A stretch of 64,000 nucleotides of DNA from Curtobacterium luteum (GCF_014646995.1 NZ_BMOI01000008.1:1-64000), one strand, 5' to 3'; numbered from the stretch's first letter, positions 17,134-28,587 are shown. Made by a program: numbers and translations. The notes: a model not told the origin generated them from the sequence alone.

Positions 17134-17688
17134 TCAGTCGTCGAAGGGGACGTGCTCGCTCGTGCCCACGCCGGCCCGCTGCCGGTACGCCAGGTGCCCA
17201 CCGAGGTAGCCGCCGACCCCGACGACCGTCAGCCCGGCGAACCCGAGCAGCTTCCCCGCGCCGTGGTTCCCGTGCTTCCGCTGCACCCACGACAGCCCGT
17301 ACAGCGTGATCCCGACCCAGTTCACCGCCTGGTGGACCCACCCCGTCCGGAGCTGCTCGCGATCGAGCTCGGCCCAGTCGACGTACCCGGCCGTCGTCGC
17401 CCCGCCCGCGGACACCAGGCCGACACCCACGAGGGTCTTCGCGGCTTTCGCGTTCCCCCTCCCACCGATCAGGTCGAGGACGGCCGCGGAGATCCACGCG
17501 CCGAGCGGCACCTGCACCATCAGGGGGTGCAGCGGGTGTCCGAACGGCACGCCGTGCAGGAGCTGGCGGACCGCCTTCGGCCGCGCGAGCGCGCGGACGA
17601 CGGAACGGTCGATGTCGACGGCCTTGTCGAGCACGTCGGCGTGCTCGACGGCGTCGGTGAGGCGACGGATGGCGCGGATCTCAGGCAT
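17134..17688 (-). CDS. DUF2231 domain membrane protein
   Basis: A 184-residue protein with a soluble N-terminal 55 residues and then the DUF2231 membrane domain: GHPLHPLMVQVPLGAWISAAVLDLIGG, a further helix pair (VGVGLVSAGGATTAGYVDW) and a C-terminal glycine-rich helix (LGFAGLTVVGVGGYLGGHLAY). This family is uncharacterised; the conserved His residues hint at a redox or cofactor role. ATG 17688 is chosen because the upstream frame runs through two hairpins. Sits alone between the ABC operon and clpB. Confidence 0.8.
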   Translation of the reverse strand: MPEIRAIRRLTDAVEHADVLDKAVDIDRSVVRALARPKAVRQLLHGVPFGHPLHPLMVQVPLGAWISAAVLDLIGGRGNAKAAKTLVGVGLVSAGGATTAGYVDWAELDREQLRTGWVHQAVNWVGITLYGLSWVQRKHGNHGAGKLLGFAGLTVVGVGGYLGGHLAYRQRAGVGTSEHVPFDD

Positions 17689-17706
17689 GCCCCGGAATCT
17701 AGGCCT

Positions 17707-17754
17707 GGCGAGACCGGGACGTTCACAGCGCGCCAGCGCTGTCCCGGTCTCGCC
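17707..17754. repeat. Inverted repeat 5' of the DUF2231 gene
   Basis: GGCGAGACCGGGAC (17707-17720) pairs perfectly with 17741-17754 around a 20-nt loop. It lies 18 bp upstream of the DUF2231 start codon, within the likely 5' leader or promoter, so it could be an operator or a leader hairpin. Confidence 0.6.
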
Positions 17755-17760
17755 GAGCGG

Positions 17761-17809
17761 GCCTGGAGGCGCGGTGCCGGCCCCACGGACCGGCACCGCG
17801 CCTCCAGGC
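17761..17809. terminator. Perfect 20-bp terminator after clpB (GCCTGGAGGCGCGG family)
   Basis: 17761-17780 is the exact complement of 17790-17809 with a 9-nt loop, beginning 46 bp after the clpB stop on the minus strand. It uses the second outer-arm type, GCCTGGAGGCGCGG, also seen at 46071 and inside several coding regions. Confidence 0.8.
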
Positions 17810-17854
17810 GGTCACCCCGCGCGCCTGCGCCCGGACGCCCCCTCGCGCGTCGAG

Positions 17855-20041
<2,187 letters not shown>

Positions 20042-20073
20042 GCGTTCCGTCCTTTCGTTGCGGTGGTCGTGTA

Positions 20074-20094
20074 CTTGAGTCTACTGCACTCAAC
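20074..20094. promoter_or_regulatory. HAIR element (HspR-binding inverted repeat) upstream of clpB
   Basis: CTTGAGT-N7-ACTCAAC matches the established HAIR consensus CTTGAGT-N7-ACTCAAG at 13 of 14 arm positions. It lies about 33 bp upstream of the clpB start and overlaps the stop codon of the preceding MFS gene (20090-20092). The predicted repressor, HspR, is encoded at 34819-35238. Confidence 0.85.
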
Positions 20095-21484
20095 TTCTGT
20101 CCGGTCGGGATTCTTCCCGGTCCGGGTTCCTGATGCCGACCGCGCTCACCACGGACCCGGCGAGCAGCAGGAGCCCCATGACCACGACCGCGCGGTGGAA
20201 CCCGACCGTACTCATCGCGCCCCCGAGCACGACACCAGCAAGCGCCACCACCACGAGGCTCGCGATCCTCGCGACCGCGTTGTTGACGGCGGAACCGATG
20301 CCCGCCTCGCGCTCCGGCACCGATCCCAGTACCGCGCTCGTCAGCGGCGTCACCATGAGCGAGATCCCCAGGCCGATGAGCACCAGGCCGGGCAGCACGG
20401 TCCACCAGTACGCCGCCGGGTCGTCCCCGACGAACAGCATGAGGAACGACCCGCCGGCCGCGACCGCGGGCCCCGCAGCCATGAACCACCGCGGCCCGTA
20501 CCGCCCGGCGAAGGAACCGACCGTCGTCGAGAGCAGGAGGAGCAGGACCGTCGGCGGGAGGGTCGCGACCCCGGCGACCCATGCCGGGAAGGCCCAGACC
20601 TCCTGCAGGAACAGCGTGACGACGAAGCCGACCATCCCGATCGCCCCGTAGATCGAGAGCGTGGCGAGGTTTCCGACGGCGAAGTTCCGCGCTCGGAACA
20701 GCCGCAGGTCCACGAGCGGCTGTTCGACCCGGCGCTCCCACGGCACGAACGCCGCGAGCGCCAGCCCTCCCACCACGAGCGCTGCGACCACGACCGGCGA
20801 CGACCAGCCGAGCCGCTCCTGCTCGATCAGCCCGAGGACGACCCCACCGATGCCGACGACCGCGAGCACGGCTCCGACGACGTCGACCCGCGGCCTCCCG
20901 AGAGGCCGGAGGTCCCCGGAGATCCGCGCGACGAGCGGGATCGTGACGGCGATCGGCACCGCGGTGAGGACGAAGATCCACCGCCAGCCGATCCCGTCGA
21001 CGATCAGCCCACCGATCACCGGCCCGACGATCACGGCCGCGCTCGACCACGCCGTCCACGAACCGATCGCCCTGCCCTGCGCGGCACCGCGGAACGCCGC
21101 GATGATGAGCGCGAGGGCGCTCGGCGTGACCAGCGCACCGCCGACGCCCTGGAGCGCTCGGGACACGATGAGGACCTCGCCCGTGGGTGCCGCAGCGCAG
21201 ACGATCGAGGCGACACCGAACACGATCAGCCCGAGCGTGATGATCCGCACCCGGCCGAACAGGTCGGACAGCGAACCGGCGACGAGGATGAGCGAGCCGA
21301 GCGTCACCAAGTACGCGTCGACGACCCACTGCTGCACGACGAGCCCGCCGCCGAGTTCGTGCCGGATCGCCGGGAGCGCCACGTTCACGACGCTGGCGTC
21401 CAGCCCGACGACGAACGAGGCCAGGATCGCCACGACGAGGACGAGTCGGCGATCGTCGCGGAGCGGGGCCTCGGGCGTCGGCAT
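20090..21484 (-). CDS. MFS transporter, DHA2 family (14-helix drug exporter)
   Basis: A 464-residue membrane protein with about 14 predicted helices. It has the DHA2 start LASFVVGLDASVVNVALPAI (motif D1), the GSLSDLFGRVR loop (motif A) and motif C-like GPVIGGLIVDGIGWRWIF. Probably exports cationic or amphiphilic compounds. ATG 21484 starts at MPTPEAPLRDDRR. No regulator gene is adjacent. Its end overlaps the clpB HAIR site. Confidence 0.9.
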   Translation of the reverse strand: MPTPEAPLRDDRRLVLVVAILASFVVGLDASVVNVALPAIRHELGGGLVVQQWVVDAYLVTLGSLILVAGSLSDLFGRVRIITLGLIVFGVASIVCAAAPTGEVLIVSRALQGVGGALVTPSALALIIAAFRGAAQGRAIGSWTAWSSAAVIVGPVIGGLIVDGIGWRWIFVLTAVPIAVTIPLVARISGDLRPLGRPRVDVVGAVLAVVGIGGVVLGLIEQERLGWSSPVVVAALVVGGLALAAFVPWERRVEQPLVDLRLFRARNFAVGNLATLSIYGAIGMVGFVVTLFLQEVWAFPAWVAGVATLPPTVLLLLLSTTVGSFAGRYGPRWFMAAGPAVAAGGSFLMLFVGDDPAAYWWTVLPGLVLIGLGISLMVTPLTSAVLGSVPEREAGIGSAVNNAVARIASLVVVALAGVVLGGAMSTVGFHRAVVVMGLLLLAGSVVSAVGIRNPDREESRPDRS

Positions 21485-21527
21485 GCGTTCATCCTCCCCG
21501 TTCCCCGCTCGGTGCGCGCACGACGAG

Positions 21528-21556
21528 GCCCCCGCGACCGATGTGGTCGCGGGGGC
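21528..21556. terminator. Hairpin terminator after tatA
   Basis: GCCCCCGCGACC (21528-21539) pairs exactly with 21545-21556 around 5 nt, about 26 bp beyond the tatA stop on the minus strand and before the MFS start. Confidence 0.75.
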
Positions 21557-21581
21557 TGCCGACAGGACGGGGCTGGGTGTC

Positions 21582-21875
21582 CTAGCGGTTGGAGTCGGTG
21601 TTCGGCTGGACCGACGGACCCGGGTTGAGGACCGGACCGGCGGGCTGCGCGGCGGTGTTCTGCGCAGTGGTGTTCGGCACGGTGGCGTCGGTCGCGGCCG
21701 TGTTCTGCACGCCCTGATCGCCGGACTTCTTGTCGCCTTCGCCCATCTCCTTCTTGAAGATGTTGATCGACTGCCCGAGGCCCTTCGCCAGCGCCGGGAG
21801 CTTGGTCGCCCCGAACAGCAGGATGACGATCCCGAGGATGATCAGCAGATGGATGCCGGTGAGGCCTGCGAACAT
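21582..21875 (-). CDS. tatA: Twin-arginine translocase subunit TatA
   Basis: A 97-residue protein: an N-terminal transmembrane helix ([19 protein letters not shown]), the hinge [14 protein letters not shown] and an amphipathic helix SINIFKKEM, then a polar Asn/Thr/Pro-rich tail. It forms the protein-conducting pore of the Tat system, which at least two Tat-type signal peptides in this window (40066-41445 and 59413-60777) would use. Two consecutive ATGs occur (21878, 21875); AAGGAG is correctly spaced for the second. tatC is not adjacent. Confidence 0.9.
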   Translation of the reverse strand: MFAGLTGIHLLIILGIVILLFGATKLPALAKGLGQSINIFKKEMGEGDKKSGDQGVQNTAATDATVPNTTAQNTAAQPAGPVLNPGPSVQPNTDSNR

Positions 21876-22029
21876 CATGACTCCTTCGATGGTGAACTGG
21901 TCGCCGTGCTCGGGTCTTCTTCGACACACGCGGCGGAAGCTCGTGGTGCAGACATCGTAACTCGGTCGGTCGGGTAATCCCAGGCGAGGAGCCCAACGGA
22001 CACCGTTCGCCCAGGATCGCCGGCCGGTG

Positions 22030-23523
22030 TCAGTAGGCCCCGCGGGACCGCAGCACCGAAGGGATCGTCCGCGCGAGGATGACGAGATCGTGCAGGAACG
22101 ACCAGTTCTCGACGTAGTGGAGGTCGAGCCGCACCCCCTCGGCCCAGTCGAGGTCCGACCGACCGCTGACCTGCCAGAGTCCGGTGATGCCCGGCGTCAC
22201 GAGGAGGCGTCGGTCCGCGAAGTCCTCGTACACGGCAACCTCCTTCGGGAGCGCCGGACGCGGACCCACCAGGCTCATCGAGCCGACGAGCACGTTCCAG
22301 AGCTGGGGGAGCTCGTCGAGTGAACTCCGACGCAGGAAGGCACCGACGCGGGTGACCCGCGGATCGTGCTGCATCTTGAAGAGCGGCCCGGCGCCCTCGT
22401 TCGCGGCTTCGAGTGCCGCCACGCGGGCTTCGGCGTCGACGCACATGGTCCGGAACTTGAGGATCGAGAAGTCGCGTCCGCCGCGGCCGACCCGCGTCTG
22501 ACGGAAGAACACCGGTCCGCCGTCATCGAGCCGGATCACGAGCGCGATCACCGCGAAGAGCGGCGCGAGCAGGAGGAGCCCGAGCCCGGCCCCCACGACG
22601 TCGAGCAGTCGCTTCCCGGTCCGGCGCCGGTAGTCCGGGATCTCGACGTGCATGAGCGGGAGACCGTCCACGGGGCGCTCGTGCACCCGACCCGTGGCGA
22701 TGTCGGCGAGGGGCGAGGACACCACGAGCTCCACCCCGCGCTCCTCGAGCTGCCAGCCGAGGCGTCGCAGCCGCTCGTGCCCGCCCCGGACGGCGCCGGC
22801 GACGACCACCGCCGAGACGCCCGTGGCCGAGGCTCGGTCGAGCACGTCGTCGATCCCGCCGAGGACCGCGACCCGTGCGCTTCCCAGTTCGACGGTCTCC
22901 CCGACGCTGAGACAGTCGGTCACGACCCCGGTGACCCGGTACCCGGCGACGGGTGTGGTCGCGATGCGGCGCCCGACGTAGCGCACGTCCTCGGCGTCAC
23001 CGACGAGCAGGACGTCCTGCAGTCGTTCGCCACGGCCACGACGACGTGCGAGCACGGTCCGCACCGCTTTCCGTTCGACAGCGAGCAGCGCCATCCCGAG
23101 CGGGAAGGCGATCGCGACGTACCCGCGTGCGATGTCGAGCTGCACCGCGTACGCGACGATGGCGACGATCGCGCCGGCAACGAGACTCGCGGTCACGAGC
23201 CGGCGGTACTCCTCGTTCCCGACCCCGGCGATCCGGGCGTTGCGCGTCCCGAACGACGACAGCAGGGTCATCCAGACGACGACGATCGCGGGCGCGACGA
23301 CGAACTCGACCCAGCCGGCAGTGACGGAACCGTCCGGCACCTCCACCGGGAAGCGGACGAGGTGCGCCGTCACGAAGGCGACGAGCAGCACGGCGAGGTC
23401 GAGCGCGGCCACGACCAGGGCGAACCCGGGCCGGGCACCGGCTGGCGCTCCGACGAAGACAGGACGGGACACCGCCGCGACGGCCGTGGTCGAGGCACGT
23501 GCGGGACGGACGACGAGTGACAT
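22030..23523 (-). CDS. Polyprenyl glycosylphosphotransferase initiating exopolysaccharide synthesis (WbaP/WcaJ type)
   Basis: A 497-residue membrane enzyme. The N-terminal half has about four transmembrane helices and a Rossmann-like CoA-binding region ([18 protein letters not shown]); the C-terminal sugar transferase domain opens [18 protein letters not shown] and has [26 protein letters not shown] and [15 protein letters not shown]. It transfers a sugar 1-phosphate to undecaprenyl phosphate, the first step for the EPS locus at 36-45 kb. ATG 23523 has GGAGG 7 nt upstream. An AT-rich extended -10 promoter precedes it. Confidence 0.93.
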   Translation of the reverse strand: MSLVVRPARASTTAVAAVSRPVFVGAPAGARPGFALVVAALDLAVLLVAFVTAHLVRFPVEVPDGSVTAGWVEFVVAPAIVVVWMTLLSSFGTRNARIAGVGNEEYRRLVTASLVAGAIVAIVAYAVQLDIARGYVAIAFPLGMALLAVERKAVRTVLARRRGRGERLQDVLLVGDAEDVRYVGRRIATTPVAGYRVTGVVTDCLSVGETVELGSARVAVLGGIDDVLDRASATGVSAVVVAGAVRGGHERLRRLGWQLEERGVELVVSSPLADIATGRVHERPVDGLPLMHVEIPDYRRRTGKRLLDVVGAGLGLLLLAPLFAVIALVIRLDDGGPVFFRQTRVGRGGRDFSILKFRTMCVDAEARVAALEAANEGAGPLFKMQHDPRVTRVGAFLRRSSLDELPQLWNVLVGSMSLVGPRPALPKEVAVYEDFADRRLLVTPGITGLWQVSGRSDLDWAEGVRLDLHYVENWSFLHDLVILARTIPSVLRSRGAY

Positions 23524-23607
23524 CGCGGGACCTCCGGTCGGGTGCCGGCACGACTGGGCATCGACCGGGCTCCGCACCGTCAACGCGCGACGGAGCAGTG
23601 CCCTACA

Positions 23608-23637
23608 AAAATATCACTTTCGTGTGCGGTATATCAA
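23608..23637 (-). promoter_or_regulatory. AT-rich extended -10 promoter of the EPS glycosyltransferase
   Basis: Minus-strand TTGATA (23632-23637), an 18-nt spacer and TGA-TATTTT with -10 at 23608-23613. The block is strikingly A+T-rich for this genome. Its -35 overlaps the stop codon of the upstream mannosidase gene (23634-23636). Confidence 0.6.
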
Positions 23638-26432
23638 GCACTCAGGGCGTCCGCCAGCGACCACAACACCGGCGCCTCGAGCAGCGCACCGGCCGCGGAC
23701 GCGTCGACCCCGCGGACCCGGAACACCGCGCGTTCCCCGGGGAGCAGCGTCACGAAGCCCCGGTCCACGACACCGTCGGGCGACACCCGGTCGGGCTGGA
23801 GGAGCAGGTCGCGCACCACGGTCGCGGCCTCGACCACCACGCGGACGGTCGCGCCGTCCACCTCGGTCGTGGCGGTGAACCGGGCCGGCTCCCACCGCAT
23901 GTCCTGGTCCGGAGCGGGCGTCCAGACCGCACGGCGGTCGTCCATGTCGGCCACGATGAGTTCGTTCCGCGGGTCGTCCACCACGCCGACGGACTCGGGC
24001 AGGGCGACCACGGCGACCCCGGCCGACAGGTGCACGGGGAGCGTCACCTCGGCCAGCACGGCGCCCGCGAGCGTCACACGTCGGACGCGCACCACGCCGT
24101 CGTTCCCGGACCGGGTCGACCGGACCGCGACCTCGACGGGCGACGAACCGAACGCACCGGGCGACACCCCGAGCGAGACGCCCCCGGACCCGAGCGACAG
24201 CGTGTCCGCGAGTTCGCCCAGCTCGGCCGCCTCGCCGACGGGAGCCGACGACGCCGGGTGATCCGCGCCTCCAGGCCGGTCCGCTGCGACGGGCGCGGCC
24301 GCTGCGACGGGCGCAGCCGCTGCGACGGGCGCAGCCGCTGCGACGGGCGCGGCCGCTGCGTCGGGCGCAGCCGTGGCGGCGCGCGCCGCGGGCGCAGTGA
24401 CCGACGAGACGGGGCGGATCGTCAGCAGCACGTCGTCGTAGAGTCGCCGCAGTTCGTGCGCGAGCGGCTTCAACCGGCCCGCCGAGTCCACCGCGGACCA
24501 CGACGACACCGCCCACAGGTCGTTCAACTGCCACAGCACGACGCCGGTGTTGCGCGGCCAGTGCGTCCGCCAGTGCTCGACGCCGGTCGCGATCGCGCGT
24601 GTCTGCTGCAGCTGCGTCAGGTAGTGCCACTGGTCGAACGACGACGGCGCGACGGCGCCGAAGCGCGGCGCGATCCCGCGCGCCAGCTTCGCCATCCCAT
24701 CGTCCGCCTTCTGGTGGTGGACCACGCCCGGTGAGTCCACCTGCATCGGGGAGTCCGACACGGCGTCCCGCAGCGTCCGCCACGCGGGCGGCGCCTGCCA
24801 CCCGAACTCGGAGACGAACCGGGGCACGGAGGCCCGGTAGGCGGTGTCGGGGAGACGGTTCCAGGCGTCCCACGAGTGGTGCGTCTCGTGGTCGACGTCG
24901 TTCGCGGGCAGCGCCTCGTCGCCCGACCACGGCGACGCCACCGTGTAGAAGCGCGACGGGTCGACCGCGTCGACGATCGTCGGCAGGAGGTCGAGGTAGT
25001 AGTCGAGGCCCCAGCCACGGTCGCCGAGCGCCTCGGCCCAGCCGTCGGCGTCGTGCAGCCAGATGTTCTCGTTGTTGCCGTTCCACACCACGAGCGACGG
25101 GTGCCGCGAGAGCCGGGCGACGTTGTCCCGCGCCTCGGCGACGACCTCGCTCCGGATCGGCTCGGTCTCGGGGTAGGCCGAGCACGCGAACGCGAAGTCC
25201 TGCCACACGAGCAGCCCGAGCTCGTCGCACAGTTCGTAGAAGTCGCGCGATTCGTACACGCCACCGCCCCAGACGCGCACGAGGTTCACACGCAGCGCGG
25301 CCGTCGTCCGCAGACGGTCCTCGTACCGCTCGCGCGTCACGCGAGAGACGATGACGTCGTCGGGGATCCAGTTCACGCCGCGGACGTCGATGAGCGTGCC
25401 GTTGACGTGGACCCCGAACGGCTTCCCGATCGTGTCCTGGGCGGTGTCGATCCGCGTCGACCGGAACCCCGTCCGGAAGGTGTCGCGGTCGAGGACCTCG
25501 CCGTCGACGGTCTGCAGTTCCACGGCGACGTCGTAGAGGGGCTGCTCGCCGTAGCCGCGCGGCCACCAGCGCTGCGCGTCCGGCACCCGGACGGTGACGA
25601 CCGTGTCCTCGTCGCGGGGCGTGAGCTGCGCCCGCGACCGCTGCCGGGTGGTGGTCCCGTCCGGTCCGGGACCGCTCACCGTCACGACGAGCACGAGGTC
25701 GTCGTCCTCCCCGTCGTGGTCGAGGTCGGCGGTGCTCACCCCGCTCGTCGAGGGTCCTGACCGCTCGACGGTGACGTGCGTGTCGAGCACGCCCTCGCCC
25801 GCCTCGACGTCCACCAGCGGGCGCACCTCGCGCAGTCGCGCGGTGGACCAGCGCTCGACGGCGACCGGTCGCCAGGGGCCGCTCGTGACCGCCGTGAGCC
25901 CCCAGTCCCACCCGAAGTTCGAGGCCGTCTTCCGGATGTACGGGAACGGCTCGTCGTACGGTCCGGGCATGCTGCCCGCGCGCGCTGCGACCCGACCCGC
26001 CTCGCGGTAGGGCGACTCGAAGAGGATCTCGAGGTCCCGCTCGGTGCGCGCGTTCGACCCGCCCGTCGCGTCCCGCAGGTCGAACCGGTAGCGCCGGTGC
26101 ATGTTCCGGGTCGTGCCGATCGTGACGCCGTCGAGCGTCAGCGTGCTGACCGTGTCGAGGCCGTCGCACACGAGGTCGATCCGCTCGTGCCCGCGCGGGT
26201 CGACGTCGAGCGTTCGGCGGTACGCCCAGTCGGAGCGTCCGACCCACTTGCCGTCCGCCTCGTTGCGGTCGAACGTCGGGTCGGCCAGCAGCCCCTCGCG
26301 CTCGAGGTCGGTGTGCACCTGGCCCGGCACCGTCGCCGGGATCGTGCGCCCGGCCACCCCGTCGGGGGCTCCGGTACCGCCGGCCAGTGCCACGGTCCAG
26401 CCGTCGCGGAGTTCCTCGCGGTCGAGGGTCAT
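23634..26432 (-). CDS. Beta-mannosidase, GH2
   Basis: A 932-residue glycosidase without a signal peptide. It has an N-terminal sugar-binding domain, immunoglobulin-like domain and a (beta/alpha)8 catalytic domain: WNGNNENIWL carries the acid/base Glu and RFVSEFGWQAPP the nucleophile Glu, the beta-mannosidase rather than beta-galactosidase pattern. It hydrolyses terminal beta-mannosides from mannan or glycan fragments. The C-terminal part contains an odd Ala/Pro linker (APVAA repeated) encoded by five 18-bp units at 24283-24372 next to a GCCTGGAGGCGCGG repeat arm. ATG 26432 has GAAGGA 5 nt upstream. Confidence 0.92.
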   Translation of the reverse strand: MTLDREELRDGWTVALAGGTGAPDGVAGRTIPATVPGQVHTDLEREGLLADPTFDRNEADGKWVGRSDWAYRRTLDVDPRGHERIDLVCDGLDTVSTLTLDGVTIGTTRNMHRRYRFDLRDATGGSNARTERDLEILFESPYREAGRVAARAGSMPGPYDEPFPYIRKTASNFGWDWGLTAVTSGPWRPVAVERWSTARLREVRPLVDVEAGEGVLDTHVTVERSGPSTSGVSTADLDHDGEDDDLVLVVTVSGPGPDGTTTRQRSRAQLTPRDEDTVVTVRVPDAQRWWPRGYGEQPLYDVAVELQTVDGEVLDRDTFRTGFRSTRIDTAQDTIGKPFGVHVNGTLIDVRGVNWIPDDVIVSRVTRERYEDRLRTTAALRVNLVRVWGGGVYESRDFYELCDELGLLVWQDFAFACSAYPETEPIRSEVVAEARDNVARLSRHPSLVVWNGNNENIWLHDADGWAEALGDRGWGLDYYLDLLPTIVDAVDPSRFYTVASPWSGDEALPANDVDHETHHSWDAWNRLPDTAYRASVPRFVSEFGWQAPPAWRTLRDAVSDSPMQVDSPGVVHHQKADDGMAKLARGIAPRFGAVAPSSFDQWHYLTQLQQTRAIATGVEHWRTHWPRNTGVVLWQLNDLWAVSSWSAVDSAGRLKPLAHELRRLYDDVLLTIRPVSSVTAPAARAATAAPDAAAAPVAAAAPVAAAAPVAAAAPVAADRPGGADHPASSAPVGEAAELGELADTLSLGSGGVSLGVSPGAFGSSPVEVAVRSTRSGNDGVVRVRRVTLAGAVLAEVTLPVHLSAGVAVVALPESVGVVDDPRNELIVADMDDRRAVWTPAPDQDMRWEPARFTATTEVDGATVRVVVEAATVVRDLLLQPDRVSPDGVVDRGFVTLLPGERAVFRVRGVDASAAGALLEAPVLWSLADALSA
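24263..24372. repeat. Repeat arm plus five 18-bp tandem units inside the mannosidase gene
   Basis: Units of GCTGCGACGGGCGC[A/G]GCC start at 24283, 24301, 24319, 24337 and 24355 (one substitution in the last). They encode repeated Ala-Pro-Val-Ala blocks. Immediately beside them (24263-24276) is CCGCGCCTCCAGGC, the complement of the terminator-family arm found at 17761 and 46071. Confidence 0.8.
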
Positions 26433-26510
26433 GCGGGTCCTTCTCTGGGCGGACGGGGATGGTGGTCCGCCTGGTCGGGACGCCGGCCGTCGGTCCGCCG
26501 GTCGGCCGGT

Positions 26511-26575
26511 GACGGCCTGGAGGCGCGACACCAGTTGGCCGGGCGTCGTCACGTCGCGCGCGCGAGCGCCTGGGC
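26511..26575. repeat. Degenerate copy of the hairpin repeat upstream of the mannosidase gene
   Basis: GACGGCCTGGAGGCGCGAC (26511-26529) is a good left arm; the right side (GTCGCGCGC ... GCGCCTGG) is only partly complementary. It lies 80 bp upstream of the mannosidase start in a 215-bp intergenic region otherwise without visible genes. Confidence 0.45.
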
Positions 26576-26647
26576 GATCGCGCGAGGGGGTGTCCGGCGA
26601 TGCTAGTACGCGGAGCTTGCACGGCGCCCCGTGGCAGGCTGTGCACC

Positions 26648-27055
26648 GTGATCACAGTTGCTCTCGCCGCGGCCCTGCGCGACGCCGGCCTGCGCTGGCA
26701 CCCCGAGACCGGGGACCGCTTCGTCATCGACAAGCCGGGGGTCGACGACGACGTCTACACGGTGTCCGAGATGACCGTCGAACGGCACGACTACCCGAGC
26801 GGCACCGTCCTGGGCTTCAACGGCACGACCGAGTGGGCGCTCGACTCGGTCGAAGCACGTGAGTCGCTCTGGCTGCCCCGCGAGGACCAGCTCCGCGCAC
26901 TGCTCGGGAACGCGTTCGAGTCGCTCGTGCGGTCCGGCGACGACCTCACCGTGTCCGCGACGATCGACGGCGTCAGGCAGACGTTCGACGCCCCGGACGC
27001 AGCGGACGCGTACGGAGCCGCGTTGCTCGCGTACATCCGTTCTGCGCTGGACTGA
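26648..27055 (+). CDS. Small conserved protein of unknown function
   Basis: A 135-residue acidic, soluble protein (ITVALAAALRDAGLRWHPE, then DRFVIDKPGVDDDVYTVSEMTVE). Similar actinobacterial proteins are sometimes named after pilus assembly CpaE, but it lacks an ATPase motif and I would not use that name. GTG 26648 lies 7 nt after a CAGGCT hexamer (26635-26640), the leaderless pattern seen at trpF and others. Its role is unknown. Confidence 0.7.
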   Translation: MITVALAAALRDAGLRWHPETGDRFVIDKPGVDDDVYTVSEMTVERHDYPSGTVLGFNGTTEWALDSVEARESLWLPREDQLRALLGNAFESLVRSGDDLTVSATIDGVRQTFDAPDAADAYGAALLAYIRSALD

Positions 27056-27132
27056 ACGCCCTCGAACCGGGTGACGCGCCCGGCTGGGAGTTGTCGGAAT
27101 GCACGCTGGGCAGCCTTTGGTTGCATGGCGAC

Positions 27133-27963
27133 ATGACCGTTCCGAACATCACCCTGAACGACGGCAAGACCATCCCGCAGCTCGGCTTCGGCGTCTTCCA
27201 GATCGACCCCGCCGACACGAAGGACGCCACGCTCGCGGCGCTCGAGGTCGGCTACCGCCACATCGACACCGCTGAGATGTACGGCAACGAGAAGGAGGTG
27301 GGCGAGGCGATCGCGGAGTCCGGCATCGACCGCTCGGAGATCTTCGTCACGTCCAAGCTCAACAACGGCTTCCACGACCCCGAGGCAGCGCTCGAGAACG
27401 GCAAGAAGTCGGCCGACCTGCTCGGCGGCTACACGGACCTCTTCCTCATCCACTGGCCGCTCCCGACCGTCTCGGACTTCGTCCCGACGTGGAAGGCGAT
27501 GGAGGAGCTGTACCGCGCCGGCACCGCCCGCTCGATCGGTGTGAGCAACTTCCAGGCCCACCACCTCAACCGTCTCGCCGCCGAGACGACCATCACCCCG
27601 GCCGTGAACCAGATCGAGGTGCACCCGTACCTGACGCAGGAGGAGCTCCGCACGTACGACCGCGAGCACGGCATCGCCACCGAGGCCTGGTCCCCCATCG
27701 CGCAGGGCCTCGTGCTCGACGACGAGACCATCACGCGCATCGCCGGCAACACCGGCAAGACGCCCGCGCAGGTCGTGCTCCGCTGGCACATCCAGCGCGG
27801 CGACATCGTCTTCCCGAAGTCGGTCACCCGTTCGCGCGTCGAGGAGAACTTCGCGATCTTCGACTTCGAGCTCTCCGACGAGGACATGACCGCGATCACG
27901 TCGCTCGACAAGGGCCACCGCACCGGTCCGGACCCGGACACGTTCGACTACGTCCCCGCCTGA
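27133..27963 (+). CDS. Aldo/keto reductase (AKR5-like)
   Basis: A 276-residue NADPH-dependent reductase of the (beta/alpha)8 AKR fold. The catalytic tetrad segments are all present: YRHIDTAEMYGNE (Asp, Tyr), a Lys in TSKLNN and the His in LIHWPLP. The cofactor segment PKSVTRSRVEENFAIFDFEL is intact. Relatives reduce 2,5-diketo-gluconate, methylglyoxal and similar aldehydes; the physiological substrate is unknown. ATG 27133 fits the family start; an in-frame start at 27091 would add 14 residues. A perfect hairpin follows. Confidence 0.92.
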   Translation: MTVPNITLNDGKTIPQLGFGVFQIDPADTKDATLAALEVGYRHIDTAEMYGNEKEVGEAIAESGIDRSEIFVTSKLNNGFHDPEAALENGKKSADLLGGYTDLFLIHWPLPTVSDFVPTWKAMEELYRAGTARSIGVSNFQAHHLNRLAAETTITPAVNQIEVHPYLTQEELRTYDREHGIATEAWSPIAQGLVLDDETITRIAGNTGKTPAQVVLRWHIQRGDIVFPKSVTRSRVEENFAIFDFELSDEDMTAITSLDKGHRTGPDPDTFDYVPA

Positions 27964-27971
27964 TCCCGGCG

Positions 27972-28009
27972 ATGACGAAGGCCCCCGCAACCGCGGGGGC
28001 CTTCGTCAT
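27972..28009. terminator. Perfect 17-bp bidirectional terminator
   Basis: 27972-27988 is exactly complementary to 27993-28009 around AACC. It lies between the convergent aldo/keto reductase and DUF3060 genes, with only 6 bp to the latter's stop codon. Confidence 0.85.
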
Positions 28010-28015
28010 GTGCGG

Positions 28016-28483
28016 TCAGTTGCCCTGCTTCTGGATGACGTTCTGCGCACCGCGGTCGTCGACCTTCGACGGCGCGGTGCCGGAGTAGAGGACGTCGTTC
28101 GCGTTGCCCGAGATCGTGACCTTCTTGGCGGTCCCGAGGGTGATACGGGTGATGGCGCTCTCGACGATCAGCTCGTCGACGTCACCGAGGTGGACGATCG
28201 AGTCGTTGCCCGACACGGTCACCTTCCCGCAGGAGCCGTCGAGGGTGACCTCGGCGCCGGACTGGTCGATGATGGCGGCGCCGTCGATGCACTTGCCCTC
28301 GGCCTTCTCGTCGGGGACGCGCACGTCGGCGTCCGCCATCGCCTTGCTCTTGGTGGCCGAGGCGGAAGCGGAGGCCGTCGCGCTGGGGGCGGACTGTCCG
28401 CCGTCCGTGGCGGTGCAGCCAGCCAGGACGGCGACGAGTGCTGCCGCGGCGAGGGCGGGGGCGAGGATCCGGGTGGTGCGCAT
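28016..28483 (-). CDS. DUF3060 domain lipoprotein
   Basis: A 155-residue secreted lipoprotein. The signal peptide has lipobox LAGC near residue 22, followed by a Ser/Ala/Thr/Lys spacer, then a DUF3060 domain of short beta repeats (CIDGAAIIDQSGAEVTLDG, KVTVSGNDSIVHLG, KVTISGNANDVLYSG) probably forming a small beta helix. The function of the family is unknown; it is common in actinobacterial cell envelopes. ATG 28483 follows AAAGG by 7 nt. Confidence 0.85.
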   Translation of the reverse strand: MRTTRILAPALAAAALVAVLAGCTATDGGQSAPSATASASASATKSKAMADADVRVPDEKAEGKCIDGAAIIDQSGAEVTLDGSCGKVTVSGNDSIVHLGDVDELIVESAITRITLGTAKKVTISGNANDVLYSGTAPSKVDDRGAQNVIQKQGN

Positions 28484-28527
28484 GGCGGTGCCTTTCGTTC
28501 GGGGTGGGGCGTGCCGGGAGTCGTGGG

Positions 28528-28558
28528 GAGGGCCCGGCCCGGAGCGAGCCGGGCCCTC
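28528..28558. terminator. Hairpin after the Ig-like surface protein gene
   Basis: GAGGGCCCGGC (28528-28538) pairs with 28548-28558 around a 9-nt loop, 30 bp beyond the stop codon of the minus-strand gene. Confidence 0.65.
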
Positions 28559-28587
28559 GTGTGCAGCAGGCTGCTGCGGAGTGGGTG

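Noticed and set aside
26648..27055. Naming the small protein as pilus assembly CpaE
   Set aside because: It lacks the ParA-like ATPase motifs of CpaE and no pilus genes are nearby.
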